The position numbers and the translations under genes are program-made. The notes below the pieces were generated by a model that was not told the DNA's origin, made no database searches, and worked only from the letters and a program-made list of their open reading frames with translations. From assembly GCA_035772405.1 (NCBI GenBank), contig JAYKKM010000373.1, forward strand, positions 671,501-735,500: a DNA stretch of 64,000 nucleotides. The letters run 5' to 3'. The stretch's first letter is position 1, and each line of letters begins with the position of its first letter. This document shows positions 48,961-63,900 of this stretch, piece by piece. This DNA comes from Chrysogorgia sp. JL179-B06. Lineage: Eukaryota > Cnidaria > Anthozoa > Scleralcyonacea > Chrysogorgiidae.

Positions 48961-51900
48961 AACTACAAGGCATTGACTAGCAAATACAAGGCATCAACGA
49001 GCAAATACGATGCATTGACGAGCAAATACAACGTATTTATGAGCAAATAGAAGGCATCGACGAGCAAATACAAGGCACTGACGAGCAAATACAAGTCATT
49101 GACGAGCAGATACAAAGCATTGATGAGCAAATACAAGGCATTGACTAGCAAATACAAGGCATTGACGAGCAAATACAAGGCATCGACTAGCAAATACAAG
49201 GCATTGACTAGCAAATACAAGGCATCGACGAGCAAATACAAGGCATCGACGAGCAAATACAAGTCATTGATGAGCAAATACAAGGTATTGAGGAGCAAAT
49301 GCAAGGCATCGACGAGCAAATACAAGGCATTGACTAGCACATAAAAGGCATTGACGAGCAAATACAAGGCAATGACGAGCAAATACAAGGCATTGATGAG
49401 CAAATACAAGGCATTGACTAGCAAATACAAGGCATTGACTACCAATTACAGGGCATTGACTAGCAAATACAAGGCATCGACGAGCAAATACAAGGCATTG
49501 ACGAGCAAATACAACGCATCGACGAGCAACTACAAGGCATTGACAAGCATATACAAGGTATTGAGGAGCAAATGCAATGCATCGACGAGCAAATACAAGG
49601 CATTGACTAGCAAATAAAAGGCATCGACGAGCAAATACAAGGCATCAACGAGCAAATACAAGGCATTGACTATCAAATACAAGGCATTGACGAGCAAATA
49701 CAAGGCATTGACTAGCAAATACAATGCATTGACGAGCAACTACAAGGCATTGACTAGCAAATAAAAGGCATCAACGAGCAAATACGATGCATTGACGAGC
49801 AAATACAACGTATTTATGAGCAAATAGAAGGCATCGACGAGCAAATACAAGGCACTGACGAGCAAATACAAGTCATTGACGAGCAGATACAAAGCATTGA
49901 TGAGCAAATACAAGGCATTGGCTAGCAAATACAAGGCATCGACGAGCAAATACAAGGCATCGACGAGCAAATACAAGTCATTGATGAGCAAATACAAGGT
50001 ATTGAGGAGCAAATACAAGGCATTGACGAGCAAATACAACGCATCGACGAGCAACTACAAGGCATTGACAAGCAAATACAAGGTATTGAGGAGCAAATGC
50101 AAGGCATCGACGAGCAAATACAAGGCATTGACTAGCAAATAAAAGGCATTGAAGAGCAAATACAAGGCATTGACGAGCAAATACAAGGCATCGACGAGCA
50201 AATACAAGGCATCAACGAGCAAATACAAGGCATTAACTATCAAATAGAAGGCATTGACGAGCAAATACAAGGCATTAGCGAGCAAATACAAGGCATTGAC
50301 TAGCAAATACAAGGCATTGACTAGCAAATACAAGGCATTGAAGAGCAAATACAAGGCATTGATGAGCAAATACAAGGCATTGACTAGCAAATACAAGGCA
50401 TTGACGAGCAAATACAAGGCATCGACTAGCAAATACAAGGCATTGACTAGCAAATACAGGGCATTGACGAGCAAATACAAGGCATTGACTAGCAAATACA
50501 AGGCATCAACGAGCAAATACGATGCATTGACGAGCAAATACAACGTATTTATGAGCAAATAGAAGGCATCGACGAGCAAATACAAGGCACTGACGAGCAA
50601 ATACAAGTCATTGACGAGCAGATACAAAGCATTGATGAGCAAATACAAGGCATTGACGAGCAAATACAAGGCATTGACGAGCAAATACAAGGCATCGACG
50701 AGCAAATACAAGGCATCAACGAGCAAATACAAGGCATTGACTATCAAACACAAGGCATTGACGAGCAAATACAAGGCATTGACTAGCAAATACAATGCAT
50801 TGACGAGCAACTACAAGGCATTGACTAGCAAATACAAGGCATCAACGAGCAAATACGATGCATTGACGAGCAAATACAACGTATTTATGAGCAAATAGAA
50901 GGCATCGACGAGCAAATACAAGGCACTGACGAGCAAATACAAGTCATTGACGAGCAGATACAAAGCATTGATGAGCAAATACAAGGCATTGACTAGCAAA
51001 TACAAGGCATTGACGAGCAAATACAAGGCATCGACTAGCAAATACAAGGCATTGACTAGCAAATACAAGGCATCGACGAGCAAATACAAGGCATCGACGA
51101 GCAAATACAAGTCATTGATGAGCAAATACAAGGTATTGAGGAGCAAATGCAAGGCATCGACGAGCAAATACAAGGCATTGACTAGCACATAAAAGGCATT
51201 GACGAGCAAATACAAGGCAATGACGAGCAAATACAAGGCATTGATGAGCAAATACAAGGCATTGACTAGCAAATACAAGGCATTGACTACCAATTACAGG
51301 GCATTGACTAGCAAATACAAGGCATCGACGAGCAAATACAAGGCATTGACGAGCAAATACAACGCATCGACGAGCAACTACAAGGCATTGACAAGCATAT
51401 ACAAGGTATTGAGGAGCAAATGCAATGCATCGACGAGCAAATACAAGGCATTGACTAGCAAATAAAAGGCATTGACGAGCAAATACAAGGCATTGACGAG
51501 CAAATACAAGGCATCGACGAGCAAATACAAGGCATCAACGAGCAAATACAAGGCATTAACTATCAAATACAAGGCATTGACGAGCAAATACAAGGCATTA
51601 GCGAGCAAATACAAGGCATTGACTAGCAAATACAAGGCATTGACTAGCAAATACAAGGCATTGACGAGCAAATACAAGGCATTGATGAGCAAATACTAGG
51701 CATTGACTAGCAAATACAAGGCATTGACGAGCAAATACAAGGCATCGACTAGCAAATACAAGGCATTGACTAGCAAATACAAGGCATTAAAGAGCTAATA
51801 TAAGGCATCGACGAGCAAATACAAGTCATTGACGAGCAAATACAAGGTATCGACGAGCAAATACAAGGCATTGACTAGCAAATACAATCCATTGACGAGC

Positions 51901-54900
51901 AAATACCAGGCATTGACGAGCAAATACAAGGCATCGACGAGCAAATACAAGGCATCAACGAGCAAATACAAGGCATTGACTATCAAATACAAGGCATTGA
52001 CGAGCAAATACAAGGCATTGACTAGCAAATACAATGCATTGACGAGCAAATACAAGGCATTGACTAGCAAATACAAGGCATCAACGAGCAAATACGATGC
52101 ATTGACGAGCAAATACAACGTATTTATGAGCAAATAGAAGGCATCGACGAGCAAATACAAGGCACTGACGAGCAAATACAAGTCATTGACGAGCAGATAC
52201 AAGGCATTGATGAGCAAATACAAGGCATTGACTAGCAAATACAAGGCATTGACGAGCAAATACAAGGCATCGACTAGCAAATACAAGGCATTGACTAGCA
52301 AATACAAGGCATCGACGAGCAAATACAAGGCATCGACGAGCAAATACAAGTCATTGATGAGCAAATACAAGGTATTGAGGAGCAAATGCAAGGCATCGAC
52401 GAGCAAATACAAGGCATTGACTAGCACATACAAGGCATTGACGAGCAAATACAAGGCATTGACGAGCAAATACAAGGCATTGATGAGCAAATACAAGGCA
52501 TTGACTAGCAAATACAAGGCATTGACTACCAATTACAGGGCATTGACTAGCAAATACAAGGCATCGACGAGCAAATACAAGGCATTGACGAGCAAATACA
52601 AGGCATTCACTAGCAAATACAAGGCATTGACTAGCAAATACAAGTCATTGACGAGCAGATACAAGGCATTGATGAGCAAATACAAGGCATTGACTAGCAA
52701 ATACAAGGCATTGACGAGCAAATACAAGGCATCGACTAGCAAATACAAGGCATTGACTAGCAAATACAAGGCATCGACGAGCAAATACAAGGCATCGACG
52801 AGCAAATACAGGTCATTGACGAGCAAATACAAGGTATCGACGAGCAAATACAAGGCATTGACTAGCAAATACAATCCATTGACGAGCAAATACAAGGCAT
52901 TGACGAGCAAATACAAGGCATCGACGAGCAAATACAAGGCATTGACGAGCAAATACAAGGCATCGACGAGCAAATACAAGGCATCAACGAGCAAATACAA
53001 GGCATTAACTATCAAATACAAGGCATTGACGAGCAAATACAAGGCATTAGCGAGCAAATACAAGGCATTGACTAGCAAATACAATGCATTGACGAGCAAC
53101 TACAAGGCATTGACTAGCAAATACAAGGCATCAATGAGCAAATACGATGCATTGACGAGCAAATACAACGTATTTATGAGCAAATAGAAGGCATCGACGA
53201 GCAAATACAAGGCACTGACGAGCAAATACAAGTCATTGACGAGCAGATACAAAGCATTGATGAGCAAATACAAGGCATTGACTAGCAAATACAAGGCATT
53301 GACGAGCAAATACAAGGCATCGACTAGCAAATACAAGGCATTGACTAGCAAATACAAGGCATCGACGAGCAAATACAAGGCATCGACGAGCAAATACAAG
53401 TCATTGATGAGCAAATACAAGGTATTGAGGAGCAAATGCAAGGCATCGACGAGCAAATACAAGGCATTGACTAGCACATAAAAGGCATTGACGAGCAAAT
53501 ACAAGGCAATGACGAGCAAATACAAGGCATTGATGAGCAAATACAAGGCATTGACTAGCAAATACAAGGCATTGACTACCAATTACAGGGCATTGACTAG
53601 CAAATACAAGGCATCGACGAGCAAATACAAGGCATTGACGAGCAAATACAACGCATCGACGAGCAACTACAATGCATTGACAAGCATATACAAGGTATTG
53701 AGGAGCAAATGCAATGCATCGACGAGCAAATACAAGGCATTGACTAGCAAATAAAAGGCATTGACGAGCAAATACAAGCCATTGACGAGCAAATACAAGG
53801 CATCGACGAGCAAATACAAGGCATCAACGAGCAAATACAAGGCATTAACTATCAAATACAAGGCATTGACGAGCAAATACAACGCATCGACGAGCAACTA
53901 CAAGGCATTGACAAGCATATACAAGGTATTGAGGAGCAAATGCAATGCATCGACGAGCAAATACAAGGCATTGACTAGCAAATAAAAGGCATTGACGAGC
54001 AAATACAAGGCATTGACGAGCAAATACAAGGCATCGACGAGCAAATACAAGGCATCAACGAGCAAATACAAGGCATTAACTATCAAATACATGGCATTGA
54101 CGAGCAAATACAAGGCATTAGCGAGCAAATACAAGGCATTGACTAGCAAATACAAGGCATTGACTAGCAAATACAAGGCATTGACGAGCAAATACAAGGC
54201 ATTGATGAGCAAATACAAGGCATTGACTAGCAAATACAAGGCATTGACGAGCAAACAAATACAAGGCATCGACTAGCAAATACAAGGCATTGACTAGCAA
54301 ATACAAGGCATTAAAGAGCAAATATTACAAGGCATCGACGAGCAAATACAAGTCATTGACGAGCAAATACAAGGTATCGACGAGCAAATACAAGGCATTG
54401 ACTAGCAAATACAATGCATTGACGAGCAAATACAAGGCATTGACGAGCAAATACAAGGCATCGACGAGCAAATACAAGGCATCAACGAGCAAATACAAGG
54501 CATTGACTATCAAATACAAGGCATTGACGAGCAAATACAAGGCATTGACGAGCATTGACGAGCAAATACAAGGCATTGACTAGCAAATACAATGCATTGA
54601 CGAGCAAATACAAGGCATTGACTAGCAAATACAAGGCATCAACGAGCAAATACGATGCATTGACGAGCAAATACAACGTATTTATGAGCAAATAGAAGGC
54701 ATCGACGAGCAAATACAAGGCACTGACGAGCAAATACAAGTCATTGATGAGCAGATACAAGGCATTGACGAGCAAATACAAGGCATCGACTAGCAAATAC
54801 AAGGCATTGACTAGCAAATACAAGGCATCGACGAGCAAATACAAGGCATCGACGAGCAAATACAAGTCATTGATGAGCAAATACAAGGTATTGAGGAGCA

Positions 54901-57900
54901 AATGCAAGGCATCGACGAGCAAATACAAGGCATTGTCTAGCACATGCAAGGCATTGACGAGCAAATAAAAGGCATTGACGAGCAAATACAAGGCATTGAT
55001 GAGCAAATACAAGGCATTGACTAGCAAATACAAGGCATTGACTACCAATTACAGGGCATTGACTAGCAAATACAAGGCATCGACGAGCAAATACAAGGCA
55101 TTGACGAGCAAATACAAGGCATTCACTAGCAAATACAAGGCATTGACTAGCAAATACAAGTCATTGACGAGCAGATACAAGGCATTGATGAGCAAATACA
55201 AGGCATTGACTAGCAAATACAAGGCATTGACGAGCAAATACAAGGCATCGACTAGCAAATACAAGGCATTGACTAGCAAATACAAGGCATCGACGAGCAA
55301 ATACAAGGCATCGACGAGCAAATACAGGTCATTGACGAGCAAATACAAGGTATCGACGAGCAAATACAAGGCATTGACTAGCAAATACAATGCATTGACG
55401 AGCAAATACAAGGCATTGACGAGCAAATACAAGGCATCGACGAGCAAATACAAGGCATTGACGAGCAAATACAAGGCATCGACGAGCAAATACAAGGCAT
55501 CAACGAGCAAATACAAGGCATTAACTATCAAATACAAGGCATTGACGAGCAAATACAAGGCATTAGCGAGCAAATACAAGGCATTGACTAGCAAATACAA
55601 GGCATTGACTAGCAAATACAAGACATTGACGAGCAAATACAAGGCATTGACGAGCAAATACAATGCATTGACGAGCAAATACAAGGCATCGACGAGCAAA
55701 TACAAGGCATCAACGAGCAAATGCATTGACTATCAAACACAAGGCATTGACGAGCAAATACAAGGCATTGACTAGCAAATACAATGCATTGACGAGCAAC
55801 TACAAGGCATTGACTAGCAAATACAAGGCATCAACGAGCAAATACGATGCATTGACGAGCAAATACAACGTATTTATGAGCAAATAGAAGGCATCGACGA
55901 GCAAATACAAGGCACTGACGAGCAAATACAAGTCATTGACGAGCAGATACAAAGCATTGATGAGCAAATACAAGGCATTGACTAGCAAATACAAGGCATT
56001 GACGAGCAAATACAAGGCATAGACTAGCAAATACAAGGCATTGACTAGCAAATACAAGGCATCGACGAGCAAATACAAGGCATCGACGAGCAAATACAAG
56101 TCATTGATGAGCAAATACAAGGTATTGAGGAGCAAATGCAAGGCATCGACGAGCAAATACAAGGCATTGACTAGCACATAAAAGGCATTGACGAGCAAAT
56201 ACAAGGCAATGACGAGCAAATACAAGGCATTGATGAGCAAATACAAGGCATTGACTAGCAAATACAAGGCATTGACTACCAATTACAGGGCATTGACTAG
56301 CAAATACAAGGCATCGACGAGCAAATACAAGGCATTGACGAGCAAATACAACGCATCGACGAGCAACTACAATGCATTGACAAGCATATACAAGGTATTG
56401 AGGAGCAAATGCAATGCATCGACTAGCAAATACAAGGCATTGACTAGCAAATAAAAGGCATTGACGAGCAAATACAAGGCATTGACGAGCAAATACAAGG
56501 CATCGACGAGCAAATACAAGGCATCAACGAGCAAATACAAGGCATTAACTATCAAATACAAGGCATTGACGAGCAAATACAACGCATCGACGAGCAACTA
56601 CAAGGCATTGACAAGCATATACAAGGTATTGAGGAGCAAATGCAATGCATCGACGAGCAAATACAAGGCATTGACTAGCAAATAAAAGGCATTGACGAGC
56701 AAATACAAGGCATTGACGAGCAAATACAAGGCATCGACGAGCAAATACAAGGCATCAACGAGCAAATACAAGGCATTAACTATCAAATACATGGCATTGA
56801 CGAGCAAATACAAGGCATTAGCGAGCAAATACAAGGCATTGACTAGCAAATACAAGGCATTGACTAGCAAATACAAGGCATTGACGAGCAAATACAAGGC
56901 ATTGATGAGCAAATACAAGGCATTGACTAGCAAATACAAGGCATTGACGAGCAAATACAAGGCATCGACTAGCAAATACAAGGCATTGACTAGCAAATAC
57001 AAGGCATTAAAGAGCAAATATAAGGCATCGACGAGCAAATACAAGTCATTGACGAGCAAATACAAGGTATCGACGAGCAAATACAAGGCATTGACTAGCA
57101 AATTCAATGCATTGACGAGCAAATACAAGGCATTGACGAGCAAATACAAGGCATCGACGAGCAAATACAAGGCATCAACGAGCAAATACAAGGCATTGAC
57201 TATCAAATACAAGGCATTGACGAGCAAATACAAGGCATTGACTAGCAAATACAATGCATTGACGAGCAAATACAAGGCATTGACTAGCAAATACAAGGCA
57301 TCAACGAGCAAATACGATGCATTGACGAGCAAATACAACGTATTTATGAGCAAATAGAAGGTATCGACGAGCAAATACAAGGCACTGACGAGCAAATACA
57401 AGTCATTGATGAGCAGATACAATGCATTGACGAGCAAATACAAGGCATCGACTAGCAAATACAAGGCATTGACTAGCAAATACAAGGCATCGACGAGCAA
57501 ATACAAGGCATCGACGAGCAAATACAAGTCATTGATGAGCAAATACAAGGTATTGAGGAGCAAATGCAAGGCATCGACGAGCAAATACAAGGCATTGACT
57601 AGCACATAAAAGGCATTGACGAGCAAATACAAGGCAATGACGAGCAAATACAAGGCATTGATGAGCAAATACAAGGCATTGACTAGCAAATACAAGGCAT
57701 TGACTACCAATTACAGGGCATTGACTAGCAAATACAAGGCATCGACGAGCAAATACAAGGCATTGACGAGCAAATACAACGCATCGGCGAGCAACTACAA
57801 TGCATTGACAAGCATATACAAGGTATTGAGGAGCAAATGCAATGCATCGACGAGCAAATACAAGGCATTGACTAGCAAATAAAAGGCATTGACGAGCAAA

Positions 57901-60900
57901 TACAAGGCATTGACGAGCAAATACAAGGCATCGACGAGCAAATACAAGGCATCAACGAGCAAATACAAGGCATTAACTATCAAATACATGGCATTGACGA
58001 GCAAATACAAGGCATTAGCGAGCAAATACAAGGCATTGACTAGCAAATACAAGGCATTGACTAGCAAATACAAGGCATTGACGAGCAAATACAAGGCATT
58101 GATGAGCAAATACAAGGCATTGACTAGCAAATACAAGGCATCGACGAGCAAATACAAGGCATTGACTAGCACATAAAAGGCATTGACGAGCAAATACAAG
58201 GCAATGACGAGCAAATACAAGGCATTGATGAGCAAATACAAGGCATTGACTAGCAAATACAAGGCATTGACTACCAATTACAGGGCATTGACTAGCAAAT
58301 ACAAGGCATCGACGAGCAAATACAAGGCATTGACGAGCAAATACAACGCATCGACGAGCAACTACAATGCATTGACAAGCATATACAAGGTATTGAGGAG
58401 CAAATGCAATGCATCGACGAGCAAATACAAGGCATTGACTAGCAAATAAAAGGCATTGACGAGCAAATACAAGGCATTGACGAGCAAATACAAGGCATCG
58501 ACGAGCAAATACAAGGCATCAACGAGCAAATACAAGGCATTAACTATCAAATACATGGCATTGACGAGCAAATACAAGGCATTAGCGAGCAAATACAAGG
58601 CATTGACTAGCAAATACAAGGCATTGACTAGCAAATACAAGGCATTGACGAGCAAATACAAGGCATTGATGAGCAAATACAAGGCATTGACTAGCAAATA
58701 CAAGGCATTGACGAGCAAATACAAGGCATCGACTAGCAAATACAAGGCATTGACTAGCAAATACAAGGCATTAAAGAGCAAATATAAGGCATCGACGAGC
58801 AAATACAAGTCATTGACGAGCAAATACAAGGTATCGACGAGCAAATACAAGGCATTGACTAGCAAATACAATGCATTGACGAGCAAATACAAGGCATTGA
58901 CGAGCAAATACAAGGCATCGACGAGCAAATACAAGGCATCAACGAGCAAATACAAGGCATTGACTATCAAATACAAGGCATTGACGAGCAAATACAAGGC
59001 ATTGACTAGCAAATACAATGCATTGACGAGCAAATACAAGGCATTGACTAGCAAATACAAGGCATCAACGAGCAAATACGATGCATTGACGAGCAAATAC
59101 AACGTATTTATGAGCAAATAGAAGGCATCGACGAGCAAATACAAGGCACTGACGAGCAAATACAAGTCATTGATGAGCAGATACAAGGCATTGACGAGCA
59201 AATACAAGGCATCGACTAGCAAATACAAGGCATTGACTAGCAAATACAAGGCATCGACGAGCAAATACAAGGCATCGACGAGCAAATACAAGTCATTGAT
59301 GAGCAAATACAAGGTATTGAGGAGCAAATGCAAGGCATCGACGAGCAAATACAAGGCATTGACTAGCACATACAAGGCATTGACGAGCAAATAAAAGGCA
59401 TTGACGAGCAAATACAAGGCATTGATGAGCAAATACAAGGCATTGACTAGCAAATACAAGGCATTGACTACCAATTACAGGGCATTGACTAGCAAATACA
59501 AGGCATCGACGAGCAAATACAAGGCATCGACGAGCAAATACAAGGCATCGACGAGCAAATACAGGTCATTGACGAGCAAATACAAGGTATCGACGAGCAA
59601 ATACAAGGCATTGACTAGCAAATACAATGCATTGACGAGCAAATACAAGGCATTGACGAGCAAATACAAGGCATCGACGAGCAAATACAAGGCATTGACG
59701 AGCAAATACAAGGCATCGACGAGCAAATACAAGGCATCAACGAGCAAATACAAGGCATTAACTATCAAATACAATGCATTGACGAGCAAATACAAGGCAT
59801 TAGCGAGCAAATACAAGGCATTGACTAGCAAATACAAGGCATTGACTAGCAAATACAAGACATTGACGAGCAAATACAAGGCATTGACGAGCAAATACAA
59901 TGCATTGACGAGCAAATACAAGGCATCGACGAGCAAATACAAGGCATCAACGAGCAAATACAAGGCATTGACTATCAAACACAAGGCATTGACGAGCAAA
60001 TACAAGGCATTGACTAGCAAATACAATGCATTGACGAGCAACTACAAGGCATTGACTAGCAAATACAAGGCATCAACGAGCAAATACGATGCATTGACGA
60101 GCAAATACAACGTATTTATGAGCAAATAGAAGGCATCGACGAGCAAATACAAGGCACTGACGAGCAAATACAAGTCATTGACGAGCAGATACAAAGCATT
60201 GATGAGCAAATACAAGGCATTGACTAGCAAATACAAGGCATTGACGAGCAAATACAAGGCATCGACTAGCAAATACAAGGCATTGACTAGCAAATACAAG
60301 GCATCGACGAGCAAATACAAGGCATCGACGAGCAAATACAAGTCATTGATGAGCAAATACAAGGTATTGAGGAGCAAATGCAAGGCATCGACGAGCAAAT
60401 ACAAGGCATTGACTAGCACATAAAAGGCATTGACGAGCAAATACAAGGCAATGACGAGCAAATACAAGGCATTGATGAGCAAATACAAGGCATTGACTAG
60501 CAAATACAAGGCATTGACTACCAATTACAGGGCATTGACTAGCAAATACAAGGCATCGACGAGCAAATACAAGGCATTGACGAGCAAATACAACGCATCG
60601 ACGAGCAACTACAATGCATTGACAAGCATATACAAGGTATTGAGGAGCAAATGCAATGCATCGACGAGCAAATACAAGGCATTGACTAGCAAATAAAAGG
60701 CATTGACGAGCAAATACAAGGCATTGACGAGCAAATACAAGGCATCGACGAGCAAATACAAGGCATCAACGAGCAAATACAAGGCATTAACTATCAAATA
60801 CAAGGCATTGACGAGCAAATACAACGCATCGACGAGCAACTACAAGGCATTGACAAGCATATACAAGGTATTGAGGAGCAAATGCAATGCATCGACGAGC

Positions 60901-63900
60901 AAATACAAGGCATTGACTAGCAAATAAAAGGCATTGACGAGCAAATACAAGGCATTGACGAGCAAATACAAGGCATCGACGAGCAAATACAAGGCATCAA
61001 CGAGCAAATACAAGGCATTAACTATCAAATACATGGCATTGACGAGCAAATACAAGGCATTAGCGAGCAAATACAAGGCATTGACTAGCAAATACAAGGC
61101 ATTGACTAGCAAATACAAGGCATTGACGAGCAAATACAAGGCATTGATGAGCAAATACAAGGCATTGACTAGCAAATACAAGGCATTGACGAGCAAATAC
61201 AAGGCATCGACTAGCAAATACAAGGCATTGACTAGCAAATACAAGGCATTAAAGAGCAAATATAAGGCATCGACGAGCAAATACAAGTCATTGACGAGCA
61301 AATACAAGGTATCGACGAGCAAATACAAGGCATTGACTAGCAAATACAATGCATTGACGAGCAAATACAAGGCATTGACGAGCAAATACAAGGCATCGAC
61401 GAGCAAATACAAGGCATCAACGAGCAAATACAAGGCATTGACTATCAAATACAAGGCATTGACGAGCAAATACAAGGCATTGACTAGCAAATACAATGCA
61501 TTGACGAGCAAATACAAGGCATTGACTAGCAAATACAAGGCATCAACGAGCAAATACGATGCATTGACGAGCAAATACAACGTATTTATGAGCAAATAGA
61601 AGGCATCGACGAGCAAATACAAGGCACTGACGAGCAAATACAAGTCATTGATGAGCAGATACAAGGCATTGACGAGCAAATACAAGGCATCGACTAGCAA
61701 ATACAAGGCATTGACTAGCAAATACAAGGCATCGACGAGCAAATACAATGCATCGACGAGCAAATACAAGTCATTGATGAGCAAATACAAGGTATTGAGG
61801 AGCAAATGCAAGGCATCGACGAGCAAATACAAGGCATTGACTAGCACATAAAAGGCATTGACGAGCAAATACAAGGCAATGACGAGCAAATACAAGGCAT
61901 TGATGAGCAAATACAAGGCATTGACTAGCAAATACAAGGCATTGACTACCAATTACAGGGCATTGACTAGCAAATACAAGGCATCGACGAGCAAATACAA
62001 GGCATTGACGAGCAAATACAACGCATCGACGAGCAACTACAATGCATTGACAAGCATATACAAGGTATTGAGGAGCAAATGCAATGCATCGACGAGCAAA
62101 TACAAGGCATTGACTAGCAAATAAAAGGCATTGACGAGCAAATACAAGGCATTGACGAGCAAATACAAGGCATCGACGAGCAAATACAAGGCATCAACGA
62201 GCAAATACAAGGCATTAACTATCAAATACAAGGCATTGACGAGCAAATACAACGCATCGACGAGCAACTACAAGGCATTGACAAGCATATACAAGGTATT
62301 GAGGAGCAAATGCAATGCATCGACGAGCAAATACAAGGCATTGACTAGCAAATAAAAGGCATTGACGAGCAAATACAAGGCATTGACGAGCAAATACAAG
62401 GCATCGACGAGCAAATACAAGGCATCAACGAGCAAATACAAGGCATTAACTATCAAATACATGGCATTGACGAGCAAATACAAGGCATTAGCGAGCAAAT
62501 ACAAGGCATTGACTAGCAAATACAAGGCATTGACTAGCAAATACAAGGCATTGACGAGCAAATACAAGGCATTGATGAGCAAATACAAGGCATTGACTAG
62601 CAAATACAAGGCATTGACGAGCAAATACAAGGCATCGACTAGCAAATACAAGGCATTGACTAGCAAATACAAGGCATTAAAGAGCAAATATAAGGCATCG
62701 ACGAGCAAATACGATGCATTGACGAGCAAATACAACGTATTTATGAGCAAATAGAAGGCATCGACGAGCAAATACAAGGCACTGACGAGCAAATACAAGT
62801 CATTGACGAGCAGATACAAAGCATTGATGAGCAAATACAAGGCATTGACTAGCAAATACAAGGCATTGACGAGCAAATACAAGGCATCGACAAGCAAATA
62901 CAAGGCATTGACTAGCAAATACAAGGCATCGACGAGCAAATACAAGGCATCGACGAGCAAATACAAGTCATTGATGAGCAAATACAAGGTATTGAGGAGC
63001 AAATGCAAGGCATCGACGAGCAAATACAAGGCATTGACTAGCACATAAAAGGCATTGACGAGCAAATACAAGGCAATGACGAGCAAATACAAGGCATTGA
63101 TGAGCAAATACAAGGCATTGACTAGCAAATACAAGGCATTGACTACCAATTACAGGGCATTGACTAGCAAATACAAGGCATCGACGAGCAAATACAAGGC
63201 ATTGACGAGCAAATACAACGCATCGACGAGCAACTACAATGCATTGACAAGCATATACAAGGTATTGAGGAGCAAATGCAATGCATCGACGAGCAAATAC
63301 AAGGCATTGACTAGCAAATAAAAGGCATTGACGAGCAAATACAAGGCATTGACGAGCAAATACAAGGCATCGACGAGCAAATACAAGGCATCAACGAGCA
63401 AATACAAGGCATTAACTATCAAATACAAGGCATTGACGAGCAAATACAAGGCATCGACTAGCAAATACAAGGCATTGACTAGCAAATACAAGGCATCGAC
63501 GAGCAAATACAAGGCATCGACGAGCAAATACAAGTCATTGATGAGCAAATACAAGGTATTGAGGAGCAAATGCAAGGCATCGACGAGCAAATACAAGGCA
63601 TTGACTAGCACATACAAGGCATTGACGAGCAAATACAAGGCATTGACGAGCAAATACAAGGCATTGATGAGCAAATACAAGGCATTGACTAGCAAATACA
63701 AGGCATTGACGAGCAAATACAAGGCATCGACTAGCAAATACAAAGCATTGACTAGCAAATACAAGGCATTAAAGAGCAAATATAAGGCATCGACGAGCAA
63801 ATACAAGTCATTGACGAGCAAATACAAGGTATCGACGAGCAAATACAAGGCATTGACTAGCAAATACAATGCATTGACGAGCAAATACAAGGCATTGACG

